Part shown: one piece after another, positions 22,080 to 33,506 of the stretch | Position numbering within the stretch: the first letter of the stretch is position 1 | Layout of the letters: the number at the start of each line of letters is the position of its first letter | Assembly (NCBI GenBank): GCA_038373885.1 | Contig: JAWZYV010015814.1 | Location: 248,001-312,000 of the forward strand | DNA from: Cheiracanthium punctorium | Lineage: Eukaryota > Arthropoda > Arachnida > Araneae > Cheiracanthiidae | DNA length: 64,000 nucleotides | Direction of reading: 5' to 3' | The notes under the pieces: generated by a model | Databases searched by the model: none | Seen by the model: the letters and a program-made list of their open reading frames with translations, nothing else | Told to the model about the DNA's origin: nothing | Position numbers and translations under genes: made by a program

Positions 22080-23870
22080 ACTAGCTGCGTACCCGTTCTC
22101 CGCACGGTAGGGAACATTTTTCTTACATGTATAATTCGAATTGATTCCAGTAATGTGGAATCTAAAAATAAACAAAATGATTTGACTCTTGGCGTAAAGT
22201 TACTCATTAGTTATTCGTAAAGTTAGTACAAATACTGATCTGAGAACATTGTTAATATTATGAAACAAAAAACTATGTCGGTGTCATTGGCGATCAGAAA
22301 AAGAAAAGTGTGAAGGTTCCTAAAAATTTCTAACTTTCAAAAAGTCTCATTTCTACATCATACTCTTTTTTAGATTTAAGTTATACCATTAATACCTTAG
22401 ATACTACATGATGTGAAGAACCATTTTATTTTATAATTAAATAGTTGTCTGTACCCGCTTTTCGCAAGGCAAGAAGAGAACATTTTCCTAAAATGTGATC
22501 ATAACTACTTGTGACAAAACAGAATCTCCAAGAAAAAAAAAAAAAGTTCAGGTACAGAATTTTCTGTTGAAATTACCGCGGGATATATTAACGCGACGTA
22601 GAATTATTTAATGTTTAGTTAGCTGTGATGTAAGATGGCTGTTGAAAAACGAAAAGAAACGAATAGTTTCACGAAATATTTATTAACGCGGTATATTGGG
22701 CTTTGATCAATATTGCCCGATACCAATATGTTTTCGTTTTTCCATCTTTAATGTTTAATTTAAAGAAACGGTTTAGATATTTGCCAATAATGGCTTAGAT
22801 AATAGCTTCCCTGTATCAAAATTATAATTTCCATATCAAAAATAAGAGATGCAGTCCAGTAGTTTTTTATTCTTTGGTGATTCTTTGCAATTTACGCATT
22901 AGTATAAACGATAATCATTTCACTTTCTGGCTGCCATTAAAACAGCTCTCCACACAGTTTTATGCATAATTCTTGTCAGATTGGCGTATTTAGCACGTAA
23001 ATATTTCCTGCGATTCGGAAACGTGTCCCGTTTAAAAATTATATCGAAAATAATGCTGGATAATTCATCGTTGAAAAAAACAGCATTCAATTCTTTTTCT
23101 GGCAACGTAATATAAAATAGGGTATAATTTCGTGCGTGGCGTATGTTTTGTTTGTGAGCCCGTTATTTTGATTGAGTTTCGAAAGGGGTTTTAATCTCGT
23201 TAGATTAAAATGACGTAGATTTCACATGTGGAAACTACGTTATTTTAAAGTCATTTTATTTATGTTTTTCAAATGGCAATTTTCTTCATTGTTACTGTTT
23301 CCCAGACAAGCATAGCGGAAGATATCATACCGAAATCTTGAAACAGCTTTTATTGAATTCAAAATCCTTCTTTACATAAAAATTCGTAAAAAATCTCCTA
23401 ATTTATATTTTTCCTCCGTTCTTCTTTTAAAAGTGGGCTAAATATATGCTCCGTCTTTTGCCGAAATATAAAAAAGTTATGACAGATAGAATAGAAGATG
23501 CAACAGTTTTAAAATTACTTTTACGCAAACATCGTCAAAAGAGAAATTCTTTTTAAAAATTCCCCAAAATCGGCAAAATATGTTACATAGTCAAAACAAA
23601 CTGTTTTCGAAAGAAAATTTTCTCCTCTATTCGATGATGCAAATATCGTTTTATTGCGAGTTCAATGACCGGCGTTATTACGTATTATGCAAGAAAAATC
23701 GCTAAAAATCGGACAAAACATAAAATAAAACATTTTCTAATTCGAACTTCGGAAAAATCGCTCCAAGGCGTCTTAGGATCTGTCCCAGTGAAGCCGTATG
23801 CAAAATTCGGTAGGTCTGCGACCCACCGTCTCGGCGCAATGCAATCGAGAGACGCGCTCAAGAACATTAT
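22080..23870 (-). mobile_element. Helentron-like element, right arm of inverted pair
   Basis: Starts on the plus strand with ACTAGCTGCGTACCCGTTC, the complement of the 3' terminus at 21869-21895, and a diverged second terminus lies near 22452-22476. Blocks match the left arm in reverse order all the way to 23870 (for example GCGTTAATATATCCCGC and GTAATAACGCCGG). A 67-bp stretch beginning TAGCTTCCCTGTATC (22803-22866) recurs directly at 24043-24105. It is non-coding. The small open frames inside (22920-23105, 23665-23874) are unrelated to known proteins. Confidence 0.68.
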
Positions 23871-24278
23871 ATAAGATACGTCACTTCCTTTACTGAGCGT
23901 TACTTCCGTCAGAAAAACAATCTGAGTTACCCCCTAGTTGCGCCTAAAGAAGTTTTACTTCAAAAATCATGAATATTTATGTGTAAATACCGTAGACTAA
24001 TTAAGGGGAGGAGGGGGCTAAGCACTATTTAGAAAGATTTTAGCTTCCCTGTATCAAAATTATAATTTCCATATCAAGAATAAGAGATGCAGTCCAGTAG
24101 TGTTTGGAGGATAGATGAAGCCCATCATGTACAAATATTCAGACAGTTTACCAAATTACGCCAATACTAAATAAATACTAATAGCGTTCAATTACAAACA
24201 GTACTAATTTAAACGAGGATTTTTTGCGCTCAGGAAGAATATTCACTTAAAAATAATAAACAGTAATCTTAACAGTAA

Positions 24279-26384
24279 TAAATAAAAATGAAATTCTGTT
24301 TGTTTGTTTGTTTGTTTGTTTGTGGATTTGAGTAGTATACAAATCCACAAAAATGGACCTATCAGCCTGAAATTTTGCACAGATATGTAAAATAATATAG
24401 AATAAATCATAGTCCACTTTAAAACTTTGAAAGTCCACCCGTTCCCGGAATTTAAGAGATTTTTTATGTTCTCCACGCAAAAAGCTTTCCGTAATTGTAA
24501 CCCCTGTAGTCAAAAAAGTGTGAAATAAGGATCATGGTTGCCATGTGTGGCGATTTTGCCGAATAAAATGTTTTCAATTCTCAAAGTAAAAATAAAAGAA
24601 TAGTAATGATTTTTTTGTTAGTTTATATTTGTAAGATTATTATTTTTTTATTATAATATCGTGTGCATGGTAAATCAGAGCAGGAATGAAATGTTTTATA
24701 CGCAAAACAATAAGATTGATTTTGGCTAGATTGAAGATTTCCGAGGCTAATATGTAAAGTTTTTAGTTTCGCGAAAAAAAAAAAATGGCTCAAATGCCGA
24801 TTTTCAGAAAGTGAGTTCTAGCGGTTTGCACAGTTTTCGGCTTGGCACAATTTATTGAGAGCTTAAGGAAATAGATTTTTGAAAACAAGTGCAAAGGTTT
24901 TATTAGAATACATCGTTAAATTTTAATGATCCGTGAAGAAATAATGCAGTTATTAAGGGATTTCAAGCGATCTATCTTCAGAATTCTCGCCAATTGAGTA
25001 CATTGATTTAAGTTGGGGGAATTCCGCCAAATTTCAGAAAATTGAAATCTTCTCATTTAGTACATCGGAGTAACGATGAATAAAACACGTTATAGTTGAT
25101 AATTTAAAAAAATTCGGCTGTATTAAGGGATTCCACTTTTCAAATAAATGCGCGCTTTACTTTTTAGCGGTCGAACCATTTCCAAAATTAATTGCTGCTA
25201 AGTCAATGCTTCGAATGATTCCCTGAAAAAACTCTTGCAAAATGGCGTATGTTGGCACTTTGGCGAGGCTTAGATTTGAAACTGGATTTTATTTGAGACT
25301 GGTATATATAATGACACTGGTCATTAGATAAAAAAATGAATGTTGGTATGTGTGTATGAGGTTGAAAAACTTCAGCACCGTTTGACCATTCGCCATGAAA
25401 TTTGGTTCACCTAAGTCTTTTATCATGGAGAAGGTTTTTATGCTATCCGTTTTCCTCTAACTCGCCACTTGGTGCCGCAGCACAACGTCGAATTCTATTC
25501 CATTTAGCCGTTTGCTATGCGAATATCGTCCAACCGATTTCGATGAAATTTGGTACACGCAAATATTAGAACACGGAGAATATTTATCACTATCCATTTT
25601 GCTGCGTAACTTGCCGCTAAATGGTGCTGCAACGCATCAACTTCTATAGCGTTCGACCGATCGGCTTAAAATTTTTTATACTTACACATTTGAGCACGGA
25701 GTTTATATTCTAACTGCGTTCCTTTTGGTGTTACTCACCACTAGATGACATTGCAATGCATTATTATTTTAACTTGCCACTAGATGACCCTGCAGCAGGC
25801 CAAATTCTTGACCATTCAAACGGTCGCTATGAAAATCAGTATACATAGCTATTTGAACAATGAGAATATTTTGCCGTTATCCATTTTGCTATAACTCGCC
25901 ACTTGACGGCGCTGTAGCAAATCATTACTTTAATTAACCACTAGATGGCCCTGCAGTGTATCACTTCTTGACTGTGCAAATGATCGCTATGAAAATAGGT
26001 ATACATAGATATTTGAACACGGGGAAGAGTTTGGCGCTATCCATTTTCCTATAGCTTGCCACTAGATGTCGCGTCAACACATGAACTTCAGGACCGTACA
26101 GCCAGACCGTCAGGAAAATTTGTATACATCGATATCTGAATAGTAGAAGAATATTTTCGCCGTATCCGTTTTGCTAAAACTCGCCACTAGATTGCGCTAC
26201 GCGGCATGGCCTTCTGCACCGTACAAACGATTGCCTTGAAATTCGGTATGCATGATTATTGGACACAATATAACGCGATATCCATTTTGCTGTATCTGTT
26301 TATTACAATGAATAGTAATCACCACAAATCGTAATATCAAAAAGTCCATTCATTCCCGTGCGAAGAACGGGTACTTCAGCTAGT
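24279..26384 (+). mobile_element. Helentron-like element H2, copy A
   Basis: Opens with TAAATAAAAATGAAATTCTG, a TTTG repeat (24297-24323) and a 10-bp stem hairpin, TGTGGATTTG to CAAATCCACA (24321-24349). It closes with CCCGTGCGAAGAACGGG and CAGCTAGT (26355-26384). Copy B (49664-51729) is alike over its whole length, about 90% by eye. From about 25370 to 26290 it is an imperfect tandem array of units of about 60-130 bp, each with GCCACTAGATGGCGCTGC-like and TATCCATTTTGCT blocks. Non-autonomous; no protein is encoded. Confidence 0.75.
25464..26200 (+). promoter_or_regulatory. array of eight CTCF-like core motifs in H2 copy A
   Basis: Sites at about 25464, 25613, 25737, 25775, 25898, 25937, 26058 and 26182 read variants of CCACTAGATGGCGCTGC, all in the same orientation. 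The known CTCF core is CCASYAGRKGGCR. In this copy the best (25938-25950, CCACTAGATGGCC) misses one position; others miss two or more. Protein binding is an inference and has not been shown. Confidence 0.4.
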
Positions 26385-26709
26385 TACTGAATATTAAACA
26401 ATAAAATTTATATTTAATTACAAAAAAGTTAATTAATATAATACAATACTTTCATTTTTCTTCAATTCTTTGATTTATCCTGAAAAGCCCTTAAAGCATT
26501 CTTGGAAGATCCACTGAAAGAAAAGCGGATATGGATACGGATAATTTATTTTCCGTTCTGACGGATCCGGATAATTTATCTTTCGTTCTGACAGATTCGG
26601 ATCCGGATAATGTCTTTTTGCTCAGATGGATGCGGATGTGGATAAGGGTCTTTTTTTCTTCAAATATCCGTGGATACGGATACGGAAACGGATATCCGTC
26701 ACACCTCTA

Positions 26710-27077
26710 GTACAGACACCTCACCGACATCCATCATTACCAATCTAAACTTGCAGGTCCCAATGCATAAGAATTTTTATTTTCTATCCCTGTACAAAAA
26801 CTCGTAAGTCCTACGCATTGCAAAATTTACAGAAATTGCCTGGCAGTGACCGATAGCATCATACACAATTTGAACTTATTCCGTTGCGCCGCTTAGACAC
26901 TTGCGCACTTTAACTGATTTGCGTCCATAGTAGTGCTCAAGTCTATTAGTAGTAGTGAAAAATAAAAATAAAAGTCAAAGGCTAGCAATCATTCCGGCTT
27001 TATAAATATAACGGATCCGTCTTTTCTGAAACTATACATTTTAAAAGAAGCTCATTTTGATTTATGCCGTTAGTAAA
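26710..27077. other. nothing recognised
   Basis: AT-rich sequence between the right end of the word-array element and the first R1 unit. There is no frame, repeat or signal to report. Confidence 0.6.
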
Positions 27078-28885
27078 AAAATCTGATGTGTCCAACACAT
27101 GACTTCCTTGCACGTCTATTAAATCAAAAATATTTTCGACGCACTTCCTCTAAACTTATTTGCTTGAAAGATATAAAATATCAGTAATAGTAAGGTTTAG
27201 CGATTTCTAGCCATATATTTCGATATCGCCAAGCTGAGTTCAGTTTAAAAGATTACCTTCGGACACTTTATTTGGCGATATGTCGCCAAAAGCCGACAGA
27301 GATAGTTTGCGAGATTTTGGGGATAGTCAAAGTAGTCATTGACCACAGACTTTCAATGAATTGAATGCATCCATACACCTCAATGTATTTAAAGTCATTT
27401 GGCTCACCCTGTAAATAAATTCCCAGTCGATTGCTGTCAAAAAATATATTGAAAACAGTTAGATATTACAATAGTTCTAAATACAAAAGTTCAAAATTCT
27501 ACGGGTTAAAGTTTTAGAGTTATACAAAATACGAAATAATTTTTGGCGCCAAATTTGGCGATATTTCGGCGAAACTCGTCAATGTCGACGAAATTTGGCG
27601 AGATTTTAAGCATGGACCAATGACAGATTATCGCCAAATTTGGCGATATTTCGCCAAAAATCGCCAAGAACGATGACAAATGGCGATACTTTAGGCATGG
27701 ACCAAATGACTGACTATCGCCAAATTTGGCAATATTTCGGCAAAACTCGCCAAGGTCGACGACAGTCGGCGAGATTTTGGGCATGGACAGTACAATGAAT
27801 GTCTACAGTTGTATAATATTGAAGATGTCCATAGACATTAAAGTGATGAAATTCTTTTCGGTGGTCCTGTAAATAAACTTTCCAGTAGATTGGACCAAAA
27901 ATCGAGAAGAACAACTAGATCTTACAAAAATCTTATACATGAAATTTCATAATAGTTTTTGAGATTTGAGAGTTAAATATGCACACACGTACACCAAAAG
28001 TCGCCAAGCTTGGCGACTTTTGGCGTAGTTCTTGAGGGAGACACGTGACCGTGGTCGGACCATTACCTAACTCACGTGGTAGGACGGTACTGTGCTTGAA
28101 ATGGATGAATGCCCCTGAAATTGCCATTGACCGTAATGTTTGGAAATCTTTTGAGTGTTCCTGTAGCAGAACTATACATGATAAAGACACTTTTTTAAAT
28201 GGAGAAATTAATTTTCTAACTCTTTACAGCATACATCACTTCTGAGTCGTTTGAAATAGCCCAATACCTCTAAAAAACGCTTTAATGAATTTCGGCCCAT
28301 AGAGCGTAATGTATTTCGAATCTTTTGGGCGGTTCTGTAGATAAACTATCCAGTCGAATGGAACCAAAAGGGGAGGTGCACAACTAGATGTTACAACTAT
28401 CCAAAATATGAAGTTTCGACATTCTACGCCCAATAGCTTTTGAGTTAGGCGAGTTTAATGAATTTCGGCCCATAGAGCGTAATGTATTTCGAATCTTTTG
28501 GGCGGTCCTGTACATAAACTATCCATTCGATTGCCACCAAAAGGGGAGGTGCACAACTAGATCATAGAACAATCCTAAGTATCAAATCTCAACATTCTAC
28601 GACCAATAGTTTTTGAGATATGCGAGTTACATACATACGTACGTACGTACAGACGGCATGGAAAAACTGGCCACAGTAGACTCGCCGCTGGTCAAAATGA
28701 GTTGCAGACGCGTTAATAGGATCGTGCATGCTAGCCTACGATGAGATGCATCGAAAAAAAAATTTAATTAAATTTATAGGTAGTCAAAATCGGTTTTTTC
28801 GTCGAAATTTGGCCCCCAAAATTTTTCGGGATCACATTACTTCCTTATACTACGTACAAGGAAGTAAGATAATAATAATAATAAA
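27078..28885 (+). repeat. R1 composite repeat, tandem unit 1
   Basis: Starts TCTGATGTGTCCAACACAT and ends with the hairpin ACTTCCTTATACTACG to CAAGGAAGT (28839-28865) plus a TAA run. It contains a minisatellite of three units of about 80-90 bp around the palindrome TCGCCAAATTTGGCGA (27545-27790), another core AGTCGCCAAGCTTGGCGACT (28000-28019), then three diverged modules of about 170 bp with CCATAGAGCGTAATGTATTT, and a CATACGTACGTACGTAC microsatellite (28630-28651). Frames such as 27506-27784 (minus) reflect the repeat only. Confidence 0.88.
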
Positions 28886-30690
28886 AATCTGATGTGTCCA
28901 ACACATAACTTCCTTGCACATCTATTAAATCAAAAATGTTTTCTACGCACTTCCTCAAAACTTATTTGTTTGAAAGAGATAAAATATCAATAATAGTAAG
29001 GTTTAGCGATTTCTAGCCAAATATTTCGATATCGCCAAGCTGAGTTCAATTTGAAGGATTTCCTTCTGACACTTTATTTGGCGATATTTCACCAAAAGCC
29101 GACAAACTTGAGATAGTTTGCGAGATTTTGGGGATAGCCAAAGTAGTCATTGACCAAGGACTTTCAATGAATTGAATGCATCCATACACCTTAATGTATT
29201 TAAAGTCATTTGGCTCACCCTGTAAATAAATTCCCAGTCGATTGCTGTCAAAAAAGATATTGAAAACAGTTGGATATTATAATATAGTTCTAAATACAAA
29301 AGTTCAAAATTCTACGGGTTAAAGTTTTAGAGTTATACAAAATACGAAATAATTTTTGGGGCCAAATTTGGCGATATTTCGGCGAAACTCGTCAATGTCG
29401 ACGACATTTGGCGGGATTTTAAGCATGGACCAACAAAGACAGATTATCGCCAAATTTGGCGATATTCCGCCAAAACTAGCCAAGAACGATGACCAATGGC
29501 GATACTTTGGGCATGGACCAAATGACTGACTATCGCCAAATTTGGCGACTTTCGGCAAAACTCGCCAAGGTCGAGGACAGACGGCGAGATTTTGGGCATG
29601 TACCAAACAATGACTGTCTACAATTATATTATATTGAAGATGTCCATAGACAATAAAGTACTGAAATTCTTTTCGGTGGTCCTGTAAATAAACTCTCCAG
29701 TGGATTGGAACCAAAAATCGAGATGCACAACTAGATATTACAACAATCTTATATATGAAATTTCATAATTTTTGAGATTTGAGAGTTAAATATGCACACA
29801 CGTACACCAAAAGTCGCCAAGCTTGGCGACTTTTGGCATTCTTCTTGAGGGAGGCACGTGACCGTGGTTGGACCATTACCTAACTTATGTGGTAGGACGG
29901 TATTGTGCTTGAAATGGATGACTGCCCCTAAAACTACCATTGACCGTAATGTATTGGAAATCTTTTGAGTGTTCCTGTAGCAGAACTGTAAATGATAAAG
30001 ACACTATTTTTAATGGAGAAATTCATTTTCTAACTCTTTACAGCATATATCACTACTGAGTCATTTGAAATAGCCCAATACCTCTAAAAAACGTTTTGAT
30101 GAATTTCGGCCCATAGAGCGTAATGTATTTCGAATCTTTTAGGCGGTTCTGTAGATAAACTATCCAGTCGAATGGAACCGAAAGGGGAGGTGCACAACTA
30201 GATGTTACAACAATCCTAAATATAAAGTTTCAACATTCTACGCCTAATAGTTTTTGAGATACGCGAGTTTAAGGAATTTTGGCCCATTGAGCGTAATGTA
30301 TTTCGAATGTTCTGGGCGGTCCTGTACATAAACTATACATTCGATTGCGACCAAAAGGGGAGGTGCACAACTAGATCATAGAACAATCCTAAATATCAAA
30401 TCTCAACATTCTACGACCCATAGTTTTTGAGATATGCGAGTTACATACATACGTACGTACGTACAGACGGCATGGAAAAACTGGCCACAATAGACTCGCC
30501 GCTGGTCAAAATGAGTTGCAGACGCGTTAATATGATCGTGCATGCTAGCCTACGATGAGATGCATCGAAAAAAAATTTTTAATTAAATTTATAGGTAGTC
30601 AAAATTGGTTTTTTCGTCGAAATTTGGCCCCCAAAATTTTTCGGGATCGCATTACTTCCTTATACTACGTACAAGGAAGTAAAAATAATA
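28886..30690 (+). repeat. R1 composite repeat, tandem unit 2
   Basis: A direct copy of 27078-28885 offset by 1808 bp and roughly 93-95% alike by eye, ending in the same hairpin (30654-30680) and a TAA run. The minus-strand open frame at 29319-29714 (131 codons) spans the TCGCCAAATTTGGCGA minisatellite; its peptide repeats DEFRRNIAKFG-like blocks and is a consequence of the DNA repeat. Confidence 0.88.
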
Positions 30691-30803
30691 ATAATAATAA
30701 TAACTCGGCTGTTCGAGAATCGTCAGGGGTTGACTCACCCCCCCCCCCTGAACCCCTCCTAACTTTTTAGTTTCATTATTGCCATATGAAAACGATATTA
30801 ATT

Positions 30804-31146
30804 GACTATGTCATTTTATCTCTCGTCTTTCGAGTATTTCGCTTGGTAAACCTATGTTGAAATTTTTAGGATTGTAACCTACTTATAGAAAAATACATGG
30901 GATGCCTATTCTACAGCTTACGAAAAAGTGTAACAATAGATTAAAGCTGTTGTGAATTAATAGTATTTAAATATATGTAAAAAATACAGGTGATGCATAT
31001 TCTACAGCTTACGAGATATTGTAACAATAGATTAAAGCTGTTGAAAACTAATAGTATTTAAATATACGTAACATTATGTCGCATTTTTGGGACACATTTT
31101 TCAGACAAATTTCAATAAAGGGAGTGAGAGATAAAATGACATAGTC
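30804..31146. mobile_element. MITE with 21-bp perfect TIRs
   Basis: GACTATGTCATTTTATCTCT at the left is the exact complement of the right end at 31126-31146. A 91-bp tandem duplication with ATTCTACAGCTTACG and AATAGATTAAAGCTGTTG (30891-31075) fills the middle. Flanks ATTAATT and ATTAAAA are weakly similar. The superfamily is unclear. Confidence 0.75.
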
Positions 31147-31317
31147 ATTAAAAAGAAAAGCCTATAGATATAATCAAGTTTGTCAGTATAACCGATGAAA
31201 ATTTCACTATCAGCGTTCAGATGAATATACATTTTTGAATAGTACTTTGTTTAATGGATCCATTAATAAAACCAAGAAGCCTCTAGGAAGAAGCGAGTAC
31301 GGCTCGTGATGGGTTAA

Positions 31318-31693
31318 CCCTTCAACATGCCGTGGTCGCTCCCTGAAACCACCTCATTCACTATCACTGCTAGTCACAGAAAACTGTGGTTAAATACCCC
31401 CATCATTGAAAAAGTGTAATTGTTGACATCGCTTGATTTAACTAACAGCAAAATGGCTGTCAATCGAATCGCCAAATAATTAACAAGATAACTCCACAAA
31501 AAATAATGTTTAAGGGTAATAATAATTAACTTTGTACGATAACAGCTGGCTGTGCAGTGACAAAAGTCTAATTTTTTATAGTTCTGTGGTCAAAAAAGTT
31601 CATTGCCGATGGCAACGGCTGCACTTTTTCAGCGTTGGACAGTATATCCAGTTGATCTTCTATATCAATGTGAAAATGGCTGCGCTTTATAGG
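31318..31693. mobile_element. piggyBac-like palindromic MITE, copy 3 (diverged)
   Basis: Lies between TTAA at 31314-31317 and 31694-31697. It begins CCCTTCAACATG and ends GCGCTTTATAGG. Inverted arms around 31408-31460 and 31605-31650 match the palindrome arms of copy 1 (ACATCGCTTGA; GATGGCAACGGCTGCAC). This shows that the folded structure belongs to the family and is not a private event of copy 1. Confidence 0.65.
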
Positions 31694-31697
31694 TTAA

Positions 31698-32335
31698 AGA
31701 ACTAGGATATGAATCCTAATAAATATTAGTCTACATACCTCCGATACCCTCCACTAGAAGTTGTAATAGTAAGTGAAGCATCGATGACTATTTAAAAATA
31801 ACTTTGTAATAACTTAGATGACTACTTAAAAAATAGCTCAGACGGTAACAATTGCAGAGTAACAACACCTTTTTATTACAAGCACAATTCCAATGATTAT
31901 ATTCTTCCATTCAACTGACCCACGTCTCTGTCCACTAGTGAAATTTTTGATTGGAACACGGACGTAGTCCACCAAAAGTGTGAATGTCACCGGTTTCCTT
32001 ATTCACGTCTTATAATTTTGACGTATAAAAAAAGGGGATGACTTTTTCCGCCTCATCACATGATCAGGCGGTAAGGAAAGTCATCACAGTTATGACCAAT
32101 TATTTCTTCAAGCTACACTGCTTGAAACCACCGCGATAGACTTAACGTCTTCCTTTAAATGTGGTCGAATGTTTCTTTGTTCTTCTACCCACTTTAAAAA
32201 TTGCTACTTTTTTTTTCTTCTCTTTGTATGCCTGTGTTAATTATTATTTGAGAAAGAAGTTTACATTTTTTTTAAATTTTTATTATTACTCTCCGAATAT
32301 GTACCACGTAAGGAAAATTTTTGTAATCACACATG
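31698..32335. other. no gene; one hairpin
   Basis: No gene is recognised. GATGACTTTTTCCGCCT and AGGCGGTAAGGAAAGTCATC (32036-32087) form an imperfect hairpin. The rest is unremarkable AT-rich DNA. Confidence 0.5.
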
Positions 32336-32650
32336 GAAAAATTCGAATATGAGATTCTGATGTATTGACACGTTTTGGGGTCTTCTGATTTCCTTTTATT
32401 CTATTTTACGGTGAGGTATGATGAGAGTGAACACGATAGTTCTTAAACGGTGGATTCGATTGAAATCAAATTTGGTATGTATATTATAGACCACCCTCAC
32501 ACGACCTATATTGATTTTGGTGGCTATAAGACTTATAATTTTTTTTAGAGGACTACAAAAAATTATTCTTTTACATTATGGCTTACGGACGGAAATTCTT
32601 TAAAGTGCGCTAGTGTCTAAACAATGCTTTCAATTACGCGCAAACTGTGC
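32336..32650 (-). repeat. R2 repeat, reverse partial copy
   Basis: GATTCTGATGTATTGACACG, GTGAACACGATAGTTC and GATTTTGGTGG are the complement of R2 blocks at 48440-48560. The hairpin cap is diverged. Confidence 0.6.
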
Positions 32651-32801
32651 GTGTATTCAACTTTATTTAAACGTTTGGCAACTATCAAGTGTTCAGGAAT
32701 CCGAGTAGAGTCACAGACTTATTTTTGTGATAAAATAGTACCCAAAGTTGTATATATAACATTGTCGTTTATTTGCTGTAAATGAAATCACATAAATTAT
32801 C

Positions 32802-33216
32802 AGGTTGTAACGAAAGTTTTCCCCCAAATCTGCTTGCCGCAGCTCATGCGGCACCCAGCGATTGAACTTGTACATAATAGTCCTTGTTTTAGAACTTTAA
32901 GTACCAAACCTTCACAGTATCCTATGATACAACAGTAGTACCTAAAGCTGTACACATAATTCGTTGACGTTCCGTAGCTGACTTTTTGCATTTGAATTGG
33001 ATGTAAATAATGTTCTTAACCCGGTTAGTTTCATTTGAGACACCCTGTACTTAATGATAACGATATATTTTTTTACAGATTTCACTGCACAGTGTTCTAA
33101 AGTAAATCTCTTTTTTTCCCAATCCCAAAAAGTGTGGAAAGATATGAGCAAACACCCCAACGCGAACTGTTTGCGCAGATCATATTTGCAGTGGCGGGAA
33201 ACTTTCGTTACAACCT
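32802..33216. mobile_element. TIR element of the AGGTTGTAACGAAAG type
   Basis: AGGTTGTAACGAAAGTTTTCCC at the left is matched by GGGAAACTTTCGTTACAACCT at the right. A foreign MITE end, GAGACACCCTGTA, lies inside near 33038. The minus-strand frame 32942-33160 crosses it and has no known domain. Confidence 0.78.
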
Positions 33217-33328
33217 AATAATGAATGTAAAATAGTACAAATGAGTAAAAGTATACCCCATTACGACCTTTTCGGATAGCATAATAGGCCCACTCTTCCT
33301 CAGCTTCAAAAAATCTCTACCATTCACA

Positions 33329-33498
33329 CAGGGGCGTAGCCAGAAATTTTTCATGGGGGGGGGTTACGACTGCTGCAACTCATATATATGTATGCATATG
33401 TGTGATAATGTAGTGAAGTATATACATTTTGTATGGCAAAACATTTCTCATGGGGGGGGGGTTATGACCCCCCTAACCCCCCCTTGGCTACGCCTCTG
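33329..33498. mobile_element. hAT-like MITE of the GGCGTAGCCAG type
   Basis: TIRs CAGGGGCGTAGCCAG and TTGGCTACGCCTCTG with perfect TSD CATTCACA (33321-33328 and 33499-33506). TTCTCATGGGGGGG occurs near the ends. It is the same family as 56672-56843 and a relative of 21469-21637. Confidence 0.95.
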
Positions 33499-33506
33499 CA
33501 TTCACA

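Larger units (their letters stand above)
17856..26709. mobile_element. possible 8.9-kb hAT-like element (word GGATACGGATA)
   Basis: The left part (17857-18005) and right part (26525-26709) both hold many copies of GGATACGGATA or its complement. The outer ends TAGCAGTACGTGTCGGAT and, inverted, TAGAGGTGTGACGGAT are similar. The flanks GTACAGGA and GTACAGAC agree at six of eight positions. This fits the TIR-plus-word design of other elements in the window. Most of the interior is later Helentron-like insertions. No hAT transposase was found, and two separate solo elements remain possible. Confidence 0.5.

Noticed and set aside
24243..24513. Two overlapping minus-strand frames with KQTNKQTN runs
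   Set aside because: They read through the TTTG microsatellite at the start of a Helentron-like element.
27506..27784. Minus-strand frame repeating DEFRRNIAKFG-like blocks, also at 334-606 and 29319-29714
   Set aside because: Explained by the R1 minisatellite around TCGCCAAATTTGGCGA; frames end or shift at copy differences.
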